Shown: positions 1 to 7,262 of the stretch, in pieces
Position numbering within the stretch: the stretch's first letter is position 1
How the letters are laid out: every line of letters begins with the position of its first letter
Position numbers and translations under genes: made by a program
Notes under the pieces: generated by a model
What the model saw: only the letters and a program-made list of their open reading frames with translations
What the model was told of the DNA's origin: nothing
Database searches by the model: none
Source: a virus
Length of the DNA stretch: 64,000 nucleotides
Reading direction: 5' to 3' (one strand)
Virus record (IMG/VR): IMGVR_UViG_3300035698_019240
Location: 28,056-92,055 of that record

Positions 1-112
1 TCTTATTGATAAAATATCCGTTAACATGAATTCCGCTAAGGCCTTCGTCCCAAGGAAAAATTTCCTTTATCTTATCCAAACTCATTAGTTTTATCTTATC
101 TCCTGCTTTCAT
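1..112 (-). CDS. Small protein, partial at left edge; paralogue of 330-635
   Basis: The frame opens at an ATG that overlaps the TGA of the gene before it (ATGA at 109-112) and runs off the left edge, so about 37 codons are visible. It begins MKAGDKIKLMSLDKIK and continues to a HVNGYF segment. This lines up with the starts of 330-635 (MKVGDKIKLKTL...HINGF) and 9049-9318, so it belongs to that small family. Function unknown. Whether it carries the shared acidic C-terminal tail cannot be seen here. Confidence 0.7.
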   Translation of the reverse strand, partial: MKAGDKIKLMSLDKIKEIFPWDEGLSGIHVNGYFINK

Positions 113-333
113 ATCTCTATATCCTCAAACAATTCATCAACATCCATTATTGAGTCTTCTTTAGGTTTACAACCATCAAATTTTCGGTCTTCACCACCTA
201 TAGTTACAGTACAATCTATTGCACAATCATTTGTATATTTATGTTTACCTCTATGACTGCAATGCATCAATGGACAATTCCCTTCTATCCAACCATCACA
301 TTCCACAATTTCATGATATTCAATATCTCTCAT
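109..333 (-). CDS. Cys-rich small protein with acidic C-terminal tail
   Basis: 74 residues. The body contains six cysteines and several histidines (C13, C20, C25, C38, C42, C55), suggesting metal binding, and it ends in IMDVDELFEDIEI, the tail shared by about a dozen proteins here. The tail-coding DNA (GAGGATATAGAGATATGA) also supplies a purine-rich ribosome site and the overlapping ATG of the next gene. Both ends overlap neighbours by four bases, so this is part of a translationally coupled early operon. No family recognised beyond the tail. Confidence 0.8.
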   Translation of the reverse strand: MRDIEYHEIVECDGWIEGNCPLMHCSHRGKHKYTNDCAIDCTVTIGGEDRKFDGCKPKEDSIMDVDELFEDIEI

Positions 334-635
334 ATGTCTATCTCCGAGAATAAGTCGTCTACATCCATTATGATTTCCTTATCTATCCACTTTTCACTAA
401 ATGCCCAAATACCCTCAGGACCTATTATATCAAAATCATAACCTCTCCCATTATTATTTTTCAATAAGTTGTTGATTCTCCATGACTTCCCGAACATATC
501 AAGCATAAAACCATTAATGTGTAGATTCCCAACATTAAAATTTCTACTATTAAGTATCTCTTTCAAACTGTATTGTAATTTTATTTGTCTAAGAGTTTTC
601 AGTTTTATCTTATCTCCTACTTTCATATCTTTCAT
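330..635 (-). CDS. Small protein with acidic C-terminal tail; paralogue of 1-112 and 9049-9318
   Basis: 101 residues. The N-terminal part (GDKIKLKTLRQIK, then HINGFMLDMFGKSWRI and a W-x-F-S-E-K-W-I-D-K segment) matches 9049-9318 position by position (VLKTLEELK, MYNMFGKKHVI, WYIREEWIEK). This copy ends in IIMDVDDLFSEIDI whereas 9049-9318 has no tail, so the tail is a separable module. Start taken at the ATG overlapping the upstream TGA; a second ATG lies three codons in. Function unknown; the opening GDKIKL suggests a small beta-barrel. Confidence 0.8.
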   Translation of the reverse strand: MKDMKVGDKIKLKTLRQIKLQYSLKEILNSRNFNVGNLHINGFMLDMFGKSWRINNLLKNNNGRGYDFDIIGPEGIWAFSEKWIDKEIIMDVDDLFSEIDI

Positions 636-844
636 ATCTCTATATCCTCAAACAGTTTATCTACATCAATGATAGGACCATCATCTATTACTATCAATTC
701 TGACTCAGTGTATATAACCGTATTTGGTTGATAATCCCATCTAACATGTATAGGATAATGCAACTCATAGTCAACTATCTTAACAGTTCCATGCCTCTTA
801 AGGAGACCACTTTTTAACTTTACTCTATCATCGACTTTTATCAT
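632..844 (-). CDS. SH3-like small protein with acidic C-terminal tail
   Basis: 70 residues. It starts KVDDRVKLKSG, has a GTVKIVDY strand and a HVRWDYQ strand, then a Y-T-E-S-E-L segment, the order seen in the tandem SH3/KOW-like family at 9497-13223. Its closest match is 11537-11740 (RIDYNLRHPIYVEWD). It ends PIIDVDKLFEDIEI. It overlaps the YqeY-like gene by one base and the next gene by four. Role unknown; protein- or nucleic-acid-binding barrel plus a peptide tag is the visible architecture. Confidence 0.8.
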   Translation of the reverse strand: MIKVDDRVKLKSGLLKRHGTVKIVDYELHYPIHVRWDYQPNTVIYTESELIVIDDGPIIDVDKLFEDIEI

Positions 845-1257
845 TATTCAATAGCCATGAGTACTTTTTTTACCAGGCTTCCATCTACTGTTCCTTTCAA
901 TTCTTTCATTATTGGTCCCATTGCTTTCATCTTATTATGAAATTTACTCAAGTCTACATTGGTCTTGATATACTCTTTTATGTCATCCTCGGATAGCAAA
1001 TTTTCTTCCGGCAAGTATCCTTCAACTATATCAAGATATGTAGAAGTTTTATATTTCTTAGCATCAAGTACCATCTTTTCGTTTTTCCTTAGACCTTTCA
1101 GGATGTATACCAATTCGGCATCTGTTACTACTTCACCTACCTTTTTGTTCAACCGTGGTACCTCACCAAGTATGACCCGTATAGCACTACTCCTCAATGG
1201 CGTCTCGGCCTTCATACTTTCTTTTAAGTCTTTTCGTAATCTTTCATATATAGTCAT
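844..1257 (-). CDS. YqeY-like protein (GatB/YqeY family)
   Basis: 137 residues, close to the usual length of YqeY proteins (about 150). It shows a helical N-terminal part (ERLRKDLKESMKA...LRSSAIRVIL), then GYLPEENLLSEDDIKEYI, and the family's C-terminal signature G-P-I-M-K-E-L-K-G-T-V-D-G-S-L-V-K-K-V. In cells the family shares the tail domain of GatB, which contacts tRNA during amidation of Glu-tRNA(Gln); stand-alone YqeY has no settled role. A phage copy in an early operon suggests action on host translation or tRNA, which is inference. It has no acidic tail. Confidence 0.85.
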   Translation of the reverse strand: MTIYERLRKDLKESMKAETPLRSSAIRVILGEVPRLNKKVGEVVTDAELVYILKGLRKNEKMVLDAKKYKTSTYLDIVEGYLPEENLLSEDDIKEYIKTNVDLSKFHNKMKAMGPIMKELKGTVDGSLVKKVLMAIE

Positions 1258-1275
1258 TTACTAACTCCTTTCTTA

Positions 1276-1440
1276 TTACAGTTTAATTGTTATAATTTCA
1301 CGATCCTCATCACTAGGTACCTCATGTTCAGCACACCATTCGTTGAACATACCTGTTGTTATATCAAATCCATCCTCCCAGTCTGTTACCTTTTTACAAA
1401 CAGTACAGTATTTTCTAAGTTGTTCATCATTGAAGTCCAT
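1276..1440 (-). CDS. Small hypothetical protein with CxxC
   Basis: 54 residues: MDFNDEQLRKYCTVCKK, a central D-W-E-D-G-F-D-I segment and a C-terminal NEWCAEHE stretch followed by EIITIKL. One CxxC plus a third Cys and a His could form a small zinc site. It sits three bases from 1443-1850 with consistent minus-strand operon spacing. No family recognised. Confidence 0.65.
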   Translation of the reverse strand: MDFNDEQLRKYCTVCKKVTDWEDGFDITTGMFNEWCAEHEVPSDEDREIITIKL

Positions 1441-1442
1441 AG

Positions 1443-1850
1443 TTATATCCTTTCTACAAAAAATGGTAAACAGAAATTGAATGTATGTTTACAGTCGGCA
1501 CACATTACATTTATTGACATTCCCCCTCTTGGTCCTCCACATATGTACTCACAACCACAATCAGGACAACACCTTTCTAATAGTATCCTTTTGAGTAGAG
1601 TGTCACTATCCATTTCAATTTTATCACATAAGGAGTCACATTCTTTCTCGCAGGGTTTACATGGGTATTTTACCTCAAGTATATCACCTCTAAGGGCTTC
1701 AGGAACTCTAACAAATCCCATCGACTTCCATCTTGGGTCTCCTGGCTGTATATCTTCATTAACCTTTTCTTTATTTTTAAGTATTGCTTCGACAAATACA
1801 AACACAAAAAATAATATCAAACCTATCAAACCTATTGTTGTCCATTCCAT
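1443..1850 (-). CDS. Membrane-anchored zinc-ribbon protein; paralogue of 4444-4851
   Basis: 135 residues. Residues 1-24 form one hydrophobic segment (EWTTIGLIGLILFFVFVFVEAI), then a hydrophilic domain with YPCKPCEKECDSLC and a ribbon CCPDCG...CADCKHTFNF. 4444-4851 has the same order (YPCKSC...C..LC...CCPDCG...CEDCGHYF), so the two are paralogues. The expected topology is a single N-terminal membrane anchor with a cytosolic zinc ribbon. Target unknown. Confidence 0.75.
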   Translation of the reverse strand: MEWTTIGLIGLILFFVFVFVEAILKNKEKVNEDIQPGDPRWKSMGFVRVPEALRGDILEVKYPCKPCEKECDSLCDKIEMDSDTLLKRILLERCCPDCGCEYICGGPRGGMSINVMCADCKHTFNFCLPFFVERI

Positions 1851-1854
1851 TCCA

Positions 1855-1992
1855 TTACTCTCCTTTATTCAATTTATTCTTAGCACGTTCATAGTTGTTC
1901 GTCCTATTAAGTAGTTCAGTATACTTATCCTTTTCTATACTATTGTAAAGTCCTAAAGCAATCAATATTAATACCATTAAAATATATTCCAT
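1855..1992 (-). CDS. Single-pass membrane miniprotein
   Basis: 45 residues: MEYILMVLILIALGLYNS, a single hydrophobic segment, then a charged tail rich in K, E, N and R (EKDKYTELLNRTNNYERAK...). The start resembles 2476-2790 (MEWILFVIV) and 3007-3261 (MEYMVLVIV), so it is a member of the membrane miniprotein set lacking the zinc ribbon. Its 3' end (AAAGGAGAGTAA) carries the ribosome site for 1443-1850. Confidence 0.65.
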   Translation of the reverse strand: MEYILMVLILIALGLYNSIEKDKYTELLNRTNNYERAKNKLNKGE

Positions 1993-1998
1993 TATCAG

Positions 1999-2190
1999 TT
2001 ACTCCTTTATTATATATTGTCTTTCACATTGATAACATTTCAAACCTTCAGGCAGTGTAACACCACAACTGGGACAATCAATATCATTTTCACTAATGAA
2101 GTGATCATTTTTCCTCAGGTTTTCAAGTCGTGTGATACCACCTATGCAATACTTTATCGTATCTAATATGTCTATCAAAAATCGTTTCAT
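1999..2190 (-). CDS. Small zinc-ribbon protein
   Basis: 63 residues. A C-terminal two-knuckle ribbon CPSCGVTLPEGLKCYQCERQ (residues 39-58) is the only recognisable element; the N-terminal half is a basic, moderately hydrophobic stretch (MKRFLIDILDTIKYCIGG). It lies between membrane-anchored ribbon proteins with one- to seven-base gaps. Likely metal binding; function unknown. Confidence 0.7.
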   Translation of the reverse strand: MKRFLIDILDTIKYCIGGITRLENLRKNDHFISENDIDCPSCGVTLPEGLKCYQCERQYIIKE

Positions 2191-2191
2191 A

Positions 2192-2485
2192 TTATACCCT
2201 CGTATGACATTTATGTTCCCTACGTGCTTTGAAACTTCCCCTTAATTCCTCAACCAAAGACTCACACTCTTTACAAATGTATATTTCTATACCCTCTTCC
2301 TTCTTATCATACCATACAAATCGACTCTCTACCAGTTCACATTCCAATCGTTCCAGTTCACGTTCATAATTTTTGACTCGGTGCATTTGAGTCTTTGACA
2401 TCTGTTTCCTTTCTAAGATAATAATACCTTTAGAAATAAATACACCCAGTAAACAAAACACTATTGCAATTAAAATTATTTCCAT
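2192..2485 (-). CDS. Membrane-anchored zinc-ribbon-like protein
   Basis: 97 residues. An N-terminal membrane segment (MEIILIAIVFCLLGVFISKG) is followed by a basic/acidic helical stretch with coiled-coil character (MHRVKNYERELERLECELVES) and a CKEC...C motif near the end. The C-terminal pattern CxxC-x4-EEL-x-GS-x7-H-x-C matches 2476-2790 (CLVC...VVEEEIGS...HEC), so they are tandem paralogues that overlap by ten bases. Function unknown. Confidence 0.75.
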   Translation of the reverse strand: MEIILIAIVFCLLGVFISKGIIILERKQMSKTQMHRVKNYERELERLECELVESRFVWYDKKEEGIEIYICKECESLVEELRGSFKARREHKCHTRV

Positions 2486-2790
2486 TTTGTATCCTCATCT
2501 TCATCCTCTTCTCCATTATATTTTGCACATTCATGAATACTTCGTTGATACATGCTACCTATTTCCTCCTCAACCACTGTGCCACATACCAAACACATGT
2601 ATCGGTAATTACCCTTTTCATCTGTCCTAACAAAATGGAACATATTCTTTAACCGTTCACGTTCCAGCCGTGCCTTTATAGCTTCATAACTATCGGTTCG
2701 GGAATACAGTATCTTTCTCCACCTTTTTCTCTCCTTTTCGCTATAAACTATAATACATAAACATACAATTACAAACAATATCCATTCCAT
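2476..2790 (-). CDS. Membrane-anchored zinc-ribbon-like protein
   Basis: 104 residues. Membrane segment MEWILFVIVCLCIIVYSEK, then a basic helix (RKRWRKIL, KARLERERLKN) and a metal-binding-like MCLVCGTVVEEEIGS...HEC motif, ending in an acidic run EDEDED. Tandem paralogue of 2192-2485. Overlap of the two frames favours coupled translation. Function unknown. Confidence 0.75.
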   Translation of the reverse strand: MEWILFVIVCLCIIVYSEKERKRWRKILYSRTDSYEAIKARLERERLKNMFHFVRTDEKGNYRYMCLVCGTVVEEEIGSMYQRSIHECAKYNGEEDEDEDTKWK

Positions 2791-2806
2791 TATATTATCT
2801 CCTTTA

Positions 2807-2878
2807 TCATTTAAGTCCTAACCGTAATACTATCCACCATACGATGAAAAATATTACAAAATATATCCATTCACTCAT
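2807..2878 (-). CDS. 23-residue membrane peptide
   Basis: The frame encodes MSEWIYFVIFFIVWWIVLRLGLK, essentially one membrane helix with a basic end. The aromatic-hydrophobic composition and the gene's place among membrane miniproteins support it being real, but at 23 codons it could be chance. No recognisable family. Confidence 0.4.
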   Translation of the reverse strand: MSEWIYFVIFFIVWWIVLRLGLK

Positions 2879-3006
2879 TGTCTATTCCCTTTATATTAGG
2901 TACATCACTCCTATCTTGATGGCTCCTATTAGCCACATGATTATCTTCACTACGCCTATTAGCCACGGGGCTATCAGGCATATAATACAACCAGGTACAT
3001 CCAGTT

Positions 3007-3261
3007 TTAATTTTTCTTCTGAAGGTTTTTTCCTTCATCCTCAACAGCCTTACTTTTGTATATTGGATGTCTCTGTCCACATGAAAGGCACATATATGTG
3101 TCCTTTTCAACGGCCTTACCCTTCTCTATCATACGAATTTTTAATATCATATCATACAATTCCTTATACTCTCTTACATGTTCTCCCTTATGACTTCTAT
3201 TATGATATATATCCTTCACCCATAGAAATACTAACACGATTACCAATACCATATACTCCAT
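3007..3261 (-). CDS. Membrane-anchored small protein with CxxC
   Basis: 84 residues. Membrane segment MEYMVLVIVLVFLWVKDIY, a basic stretch, then TYMCLSCGQRHPIYKSK. The YMCLxCG string recurs in 2476-2790 (YMCLVCG), suggesting a degenerate member of the same membrane-anchored ribbon set with only one CxxC. Its ATG overlaps the stop of 3261-3533. The 128 bases after its stop hold no convincing gene. Confidence 0.7.
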   Translation of the reverse strand: MEYMVLVIVLVFLWVKDIYHNRSHKGEHVREYKELYDMILKIRMIEKGKAVEKDTYMCLSCGQRHPIYKSKAVEDEGKNLQKKN

Positions 3262-3533
3262 TATATCACATCCTTTATATACTTATCCGGCTCGTCAAAC
3301 GCCCACTCTGGTATGGTTATATTGTTGACCAATGTCCAAGCGTCATCCAGTCTAACACCACTCTTGTATAAATCAATGTGCCCTATCCATTTTTCATTCA
3401 ACACAAACTGGTCTGAATCAATCTTATACTTTTTACAGTAATACTTAACTATTATTTCGGCCGCCTTATTCATTTCCCATAAGGCATCTTTCCCTTTCCC
3501 TTGTGCTACCAGTAAATCTGTCACTAATCCCAT
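3261..3533 (-). CDS. Hypothetical small protein
   Basis: 90 residues, soluble and mixed alpha/beta in appearance: GKDALWEMNKAAEIIVKYYCKKYKIDSDQF, then WIGHIDLYKSGVRLDDAWTLVN. No motif or family recognised. It is spaced three bases from 3536-3859 and overlaps the next gene by one base, consistent with operon membership. Confidence 0.65.
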   Translation of the reverse strand: MGLVTDLLVAQGKGKDALWEMNKAAEIIVKYYCKKYKIDSDQFVLNEKWIGHIDLYKSGVRLDDAWTLVNNITIPEWAFDEPDKYIKDVI

Positions 3534-3535
3534 TT

Positions 3536-3859
3536 TTATATCTCCTTTTTTCTTAAATGTTTATAGTAAGCTTTTATTAATTTATTTATTTTTTTCCATA
3601 CCGAATCAGGTCTTGGCATATTAACATATTCAAATGTAGGCGGTTTCTCCAAATACCTTTTCAATTCAAAGTACTTGCATTTACCATCTGAGTTTAGATC
3701 AGTACATTTCAATCTAACAATATTTCCAGTAATAGGACAGATGTTACTCTTATCATGCTTACACCTGTAACCAGATGCCCCAAATTCAACAGAAGGATTA
3801 TACAAACTATGTTTACATTCTTGACATATTATCATTTTATCTTTTGTTCTTTTACCCAT
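3536..3859 (-). CDS. Cys-rich hypothetical protein
   Basis: 107 residues. The N-terminal half holds CQECKHSLYNPS, YRCKHDKSNICPITG and KCTDLNSDGKCKYFE, that is CxxC-H...C-x-H...C...C...C, a likely two-site zinc domain. The C-terminal half is basic and helical (WKKINKLIKAYYKHLRKK). The phrase DLNSDGKCKYFE is typical of small phage-encoded metal-binding proteins, but no function is known to me. Confidence 0.7.
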   Translation of the reverse strand: MGKRTKDKMIICQECKHSLYNPSVEFGASGYRCKHDKSNICPITGNIVRLKCTDLNSDGKCKYFELKRYLEKPPTFEYVNMPRPDSVWKKINKLIKAYYKHLRKKEI

Positions 3860-3896
3860 AATACATTTCCTTTACTGTTAAAGTTTTTATATACTT

Positions 3897-4121
3897 CTAC
3901 CATTTCCATCCGATAGTAATTTTATCGTACTGTTCAACCAAACCACCACTGTCCACTGGATGCCAACACATATGAGACATTTCAAAATACATACCCTGTT
4001 TGAAGATATCTACAGTTAATCCCAGGTCATATTTCACACTTGCTGGATGGAATCGTGTACTCTCACCCTCACCAACCGAGTCATCCATTAAGGTACTGAT
4101 ATTAGCCCATGGACGAAACAT
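3897..4121 (-). pseudogene. Hypothetical protein, probably interrupted by an in-frame TGA
   Basis: The open frame from ATG at 4121 gives 74 residues (MFRPWANISTLMDDS...TIGWKW), with a weak ribosome site. In the same frame the sequence continues upstream through KFNTKN to a TGA at 4143-4145, then through VAEYIAEIEVG to an ATG at 4184 that overlaps the stop of 4181-4348. The pieces read as one protein of about 95 residues broken by a single stop. TGA is an ordinary stop elsewhere here, so a nonsense mutation or a reinitiating short gene is more likely than recoding. Function unknown. Confidence 0.5.
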
Positions 4122-4180
4122 AAAATTCTTAGTATTAAACTTTCACCCTACCTCAATCTCCGCTATATACTCCGCCACAT

Positions 4181-4348
4181 TCATACTTTCAATTCTTTAA
4201 CTATCATCATACTTTCATATAACGGACACTTCTCTAATTTCTCCAGTGATATATTCTGATCCTCACCACACTCGTAAACACCTGCATCCGTATCGGCAGG
4301 GGTAAGCAACATTTCACATCCGTTTTCTTTACAATATTCTACATCCAT
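4181..4348 (-). CDS. Cys-containing small protein, first gene after an early promoter
   Basis: 55 residues from MDVEYCKENGCEMLL to the end (IVKELKV). A longer frame exists upstream, but the promoter -10 box at 4379-4384 lies inside it, and AAAGGA sits nine bases before this ATG, so the shorter start is chosen. Four cysteines (CKENGC, YECGE, KCPLY) suggest metal binding. Function unknown. Confidence 0.65.
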   Translation of the reverse strand: MDVEYCKENGCEMLLTPADTDAGVYECGEDQNISLEKLEKCPLYESMMIVKELKV

Positions 4349-4378
4349 TTTATATTCCTTTCTCTCATTTATGTATCC

Positions 4379-4407
4379 ATTATAACACACGATGACCTAT
4401 TTGTAAA
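4379..4407 (-). promoter_or_regulatory. Early-type sigma70 promoter
   Basis: On the minus strand TTTACA (4407-4402), 17 bases, then TATAAT (4384-4379) preceded by TGT, an extended -10. It fires toward 4181-4348. The element has the same grammar as six other promoters in the window. Confidence 0.8.
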
Positions 4408-4443
4408 TCCACCATTTTACACTGTCCTTTCAGTCACTTACTG

Positions 4444-4851
4444 CTACAGGCTCATCTTACTACACTTTAATCCTAAGAACATCCTCTCCACACGTGTAGG
4501 TTGTTCAAATCTGAAGCCATTAATATGAAAATAATGGCCGCAATCCTCACATTTCACATCTATTGTCCCTGGTCCACGACGCATCACAGGAACGAACAAT
4601 GACCCACAATCCGGACAGCACATGTGATTTGTTATCTTTTCCCTCAAGACATATTCATCCCTCTCCAGCAAGGAGCATAACTTTTCACACCCTGAATTGT
4701 ACATAAGACAACTCTTACATGGATATAACAAATCCTCCTTCATTTTCCGTTCATCCTTACATATATCCACCTTCAACTTTCTTATCATCCTCAACTTCTG
4801 AATGATCATCACTATCAATATCATTATTAAACTTATCGTAATTAATTCCAT
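4444..4851 (-). CDS. Membrane-anchored zinc-ribbon protein; paralogue of 1443-1850
   Basis: 135 residues. Membrane segment MELITISLIMILIVMIIQKL, a basic linker, then YPCKSCLMYNSGCEKLC and a ribbon CCPDCGSLF...CEDCGHYFH. The cysteine spacing follows 1443-1850. It overlaps the end of 4842-5009. The start region (CGTAATTAATTCCAT on the plus strand) is repeated at the start of 5016-5147, pointing to local duplication. Confidence 0.75.
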   Translation of the reverse strand: MELITISLIMILIVMIIQKLRMIRKLKVDICKDERKMKEDLLYPCKSCLMYNSGCEKLCSLLERDEYVLREKITNHMCCPDCGSLFVPVMRRGPGTIDVKCEDCGHYFHINGFRFEQPTRVERMFLGLKCSKMSL

Positions 4852-5009
4852 ATCTCTATCTCCTTAAATAGTTCATCCACATCCATTATTGGTACTTCTT
4901 TAGGTATAAACATATCAAAAACAAAATCAGGAGTAGTCTTACATTCCTTACAGGGAGACAATCTCCAATTACGTCCTGAATAATAACATGTTGTACAATT
5001 CCTTTCCAT
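4842..5009 (-). CDS. Zinc-knuckle small protein with acidic C-terminal tail
   Basis: 55 residues. The N-terminal MERNCTTCYYSGRNWRLSPCKECK has two CxxC pairs, followed by [16 protein letters not shown]. The tail is intact but, unlike the others, the frame reads ATA TGG AAT TAA instead of ATA TGA, adding WN. The next gene's ATG still overlaps the tail coding sequence. A clear case of the shared tail on an unrelated body. Confidence 0.75.
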   Translation of the reverse strand: MERNCTTCYYSGRNWRLSPCKECKTTPDFVFDMFIPKEVPIMDVDELFKEIEIWN

Positions 5010-5015
5010 AATCCC

Positions 5016-5147
5016 TTACTTTCGTCTCCGTATACCTTTCTTATTTCTCTTATTCATATAACAATCCACAACTATCACTATCAAAGCTATACCCCACATC
5101 ACCAGGACAGCAACTCTTAGTTTTAGTATTATCGTAATTAATTCCAT
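5016..5147 (-). CDS. Single-pass membrane miniprotein
   Basis: 43 residues: MELITIILKLRVAVLVMWG then IALIVIVVDCYM and a very basic end (NKRNKKGIRRRK). Same start as 4444-4851 (MELITI), so probably the duplicated membrane anchor without the ribbon domain. Expected inner-membrane protein with a cytosolic basic tail; role unknown. Confidence 0.6.
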   Translation of the reverse strand: MELITIILKLRVAVLVMWGIALIVIVVDCYMNKRNKKGIRRRK

Positions 5148-5765
5148 TTAATTCACCAACCTTATGATAGGACCACACACATCCTTTGCTAAGTTACCAT
5201 AACTGATATCCTTACCGGCGGCATGTTTCCTTTTATGACATGGTACACACAAGCACTGTCCGTTCGGTGGGTCAAGAGCTAAATACTTCTTTCTCTTTAC
5301 AGGCTCTATATGGTGTACTTCCTCCGCCTGTCGTCCACACTCCTCACAGGTGGGATAATTCTTTTTATACTTCGCCATATTCCGTCGTCCAACTTCTTTC
5401 CTCCACGCCGCCCTTTCCGAACTTATGGTAACTACACCTATCCACTCTTCCGTCTCAACACCCAGTCTACTCCTCTCGCCCGCTTTCTCCAGGTAATCAA
5501 GACCTTTACCAAATACAGGACAGGAATGTTTACATCCATCACTGCAATAGAAATTATTACTCCCCGGCAGCCTCCCCTTTAAGACACCACTTCTATGTAG
5601 TACCTGATTCATCGTAGGTCGGAACACCTTCTCACACCCACTATAGTAACATCTAACATTCAGGACATCACTATCCTCAGGGTCCCGGAAACATTCATTA
5701 GCAGGATACAACTGTGGCTGATACAATTTATAACTCGGTAACTTATCACCATACTTCCATCCCAT
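5148..5765 (-). CDS. HNH homing-type endonuclease
   Basis: About 205 residues from MGWKYGDKLPSY. Two ATGs are available; the inner one is chosen because GGAGGAG lies nine bases before it. The first half has the DPEDSDVLNVRCYYSGC...FRPT module shared with three other nucleases here, then YCSDGCKHSCP. The second half is an HNH site: CEECGRQAEEVHHIEPVK...DPPNGQCLCVPCHKRKH, with paired CxxC zinc ligands. Free-standing HNH enzymes of this kind cut DNA and mobilise themselves among phages. Confidence 0.85.
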   Translation of the reverse strand: MGWKYGDKLPSYKLYQPQLYPANECFRDPEDSDVLNVRCYYSGCEKVFRPTMNQVLHRSGVLKGRLPGSNNFYCSDGCKHSCPVFGKGLDYLEKAGERSRLGVETEEWIGVVTISSERAAWRKEVGRRNMAKYKKNYPTCEECGRQAEEVHHIEPVKRKKYLALDPPNGQCLCVPCHKRKHAAGKDISYGNLAKDVCGPIIRLVN

Positions 5766-5769
5766 ATCG

Positions 5770-5940
5770 TTATCTCCTCCACGGTAGGAAATCACAAATA
5801 CAAACCAACACTACATCCATAATAGTCACTAAGACCAACGCTATATTCATCACCATTTCCACTAACACATCAACCACTCTCACCAAGACCGTTATACAGT
5901 CCATCAATATATAAGCTATCACTTCAAGTACCGCCATCAT
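5770..5940 (-). CDS. Hydrophobic membrane miniprotein
   Basis: 56 residues, almost entirely hydrophobic with scattered acidic residues: MMAVLEVIAYILMDCITVLV, then VDVLVEMVMNIALVLVTIMDVVLVCI and a basic end LPWRR. Probably two membrane passes. It sits between two HNH genes and overlaps the ribosome site region of the next. Composition could arise by chance from low-complexity DNA, so confidence is moderate. Confidence 0.5.
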   Translation of the reverse strand: MMAVLEVIAYILMDCITVLVRVVDVLVEMVMNIALVLVTIMDVVLVCICDFLPWRR

Positions 5941-5943
5941 ACC

Positions 5944-6840
5944 CTACACCTTTCTTTTACATATTTTATTTGCTAACATTCCCGTACTACAGTCCTTATC
6001 TCCGGCAGGATGTCCTATTTTGTAGTGACACCTTTTACATAAGCACATACCGTTATTTGGATCCATTGCCTGTTCAGGATGTGTCTTAACCGGATGTATA
6101 TGGTGCACAACTTCTGCCGGCTCCTCACATTTCTCACAGGTAGGATGGAAATTATCGTATATCACTATGTTCCGTTCAATAACCTCAGTTCTCCATATGA
6201 CCCTCTCCGAAGCCGTGTATATAGTACCTTCCCATTCGTTATCTTCATCATGACCATTGTGTATCTTTATCAACGCTTCTTCCGCTCCCTTCACCGATTT
6301 ACCATATATAGGACACATATCCTTACAACCATCACTACAATAAAGATCACCACTTTTCCCACATGTTTTCATCGCATTAATCCTACGCCACACTTGACCT
6401 CTTGTAGGTCTGAACACCTTCCCACAACCACTATAGTAACATTTCACATTCAAAATATTACCATCCTCCGGGTCACGGGAACACTCATATCCAAGCAACT
6501 GTTCCGCATATAAATCATATCTCGGTATATCTCTTGTACCATACCCACCCTTCCAAGTAGGATTATTCACTCCACTAACTTTCCCCTTCGTCTCCTCAGT
6601 ATGTTTTTTTCCATACATAGGATGATTTTTTCCTCCACTCACAACACATTTATTATCACAATAATGAAATTTAGATTTACTACCTTTACTATAAAACATT
6701 TTTCCACCACAATTCCGACATATTCCTTCAAGATATAAATTAAAATCTATTTTACCACCCTTACCAACACCCTTTTTCCTCCATACTCCTTTCAATTTCA
6801 GGTGAGGTATCAAGATTTCTATACCAGTTTTATATTTCAT
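5944..6840 (-). CDS. HNH endonuclease with NUMOD-like N-terminal part
   Basis: About 298 residues starting MKYKTGIEILIPHLKLKG. A GTG four codons upstream is possible, but the MKY(K)xG start recurs in 8034-8765 and 27209-28000. In order: a CRNCGGKMFYSKG...YCDNKC zinc segment, NHPMYGKKHTEETKGK (NUMOD3-like), WKGGYGTRDIPRYD, the DPEDGNILNVKCYYSGC...FRPT module, and an HNH site CEKCEEPAEVVHHIHPVK...NGMCLCKRCHY. First gene of the leftward operon after the 6876 promoter. Confidence 0.88.
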   Translation of the reverse strand: MKYKTGIEILIPHLKLKGVWRKKGVGKGGKIDFNLYLEGICRNCGGKMFYSKGSKSKFHYCDNKCVVSGGKNHPMYGKKHTEETKGKVSGVNNPTWKGGYGTRDIPRYDLYAEQLLGYECSRDPEDGNILNVKCYYSGCGKVFRPTRGQVWRRINAMKTCGKSGDLYCSDGCKDMCPIYGKSVKGAEEALIKIHNGHDEDNEWEGTIYTASERVIWRTEVIERNIVIYDNFHPTCEKCEEPAEVVHHIHPVKTHPEQAMDPNNGMCLCKRCHYKIGHPAGDKDCSTGMLANKICKRKV

Positions 6841-6875
6841 TATTTTATCCACTTTCCTTTCACTTTTACACTATA

Positions 6876-6904
6876 AGGATAACACATTTTTTACCCATTG
6901 TAAA
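6876..6904 (-). promoter_or_regulatory. Early-type sigma70 promoter, leftward
   Basis: Minus strand TTTACA (6904-6899), 17 bases, TATCCT (6881-6876), with TGT before the -10 box. It would drive the leftward early operon starting with the HNH gene at 6840. The -10 box matches the consensus at four of six positions, weaker than the rightward partner at 7975. Confidence 0.65.
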
Positions 6905-7262
6905 TCTATTACATCTAAAATTTTGTGCGGACGGAAGTTGAATGTCCTAAGGTTTAACAGGTGTATTTGTAGTGTAGTCAAACGCACCTTCATATCCGTC
7001 ATCGCAAAAATTAGAAAATTTAGTGGCCTAAAGGTTTGGAGCAAAGGAGCACGCTCTCCGGTATAATCACAACCGCCTCAGACGCACGGGATTTCTTTTT
7101 CCTGTTCCAATCTTGCTCCAATCTCCCGTTAGTCACTATCACATCACGGCTACTGGGTTACTGTTCTCCTTTCTCACATCCCATACCACGGGATACACAT
7201 TACTCATGCACTTATTGATCAGGAGCACAGAGGCCTCGATCCTCTACACACCCAATACCATA

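Noticed and set aside
2871-3110. A 79-residue minus-strand frame overlapping 3007-3261, and a hydrophobic frame in 2879-3000
   Set aside because: The first overlaps a better gene by more than 100 bases; the second has no ATG or GTG start with a ribosome site until near its end.
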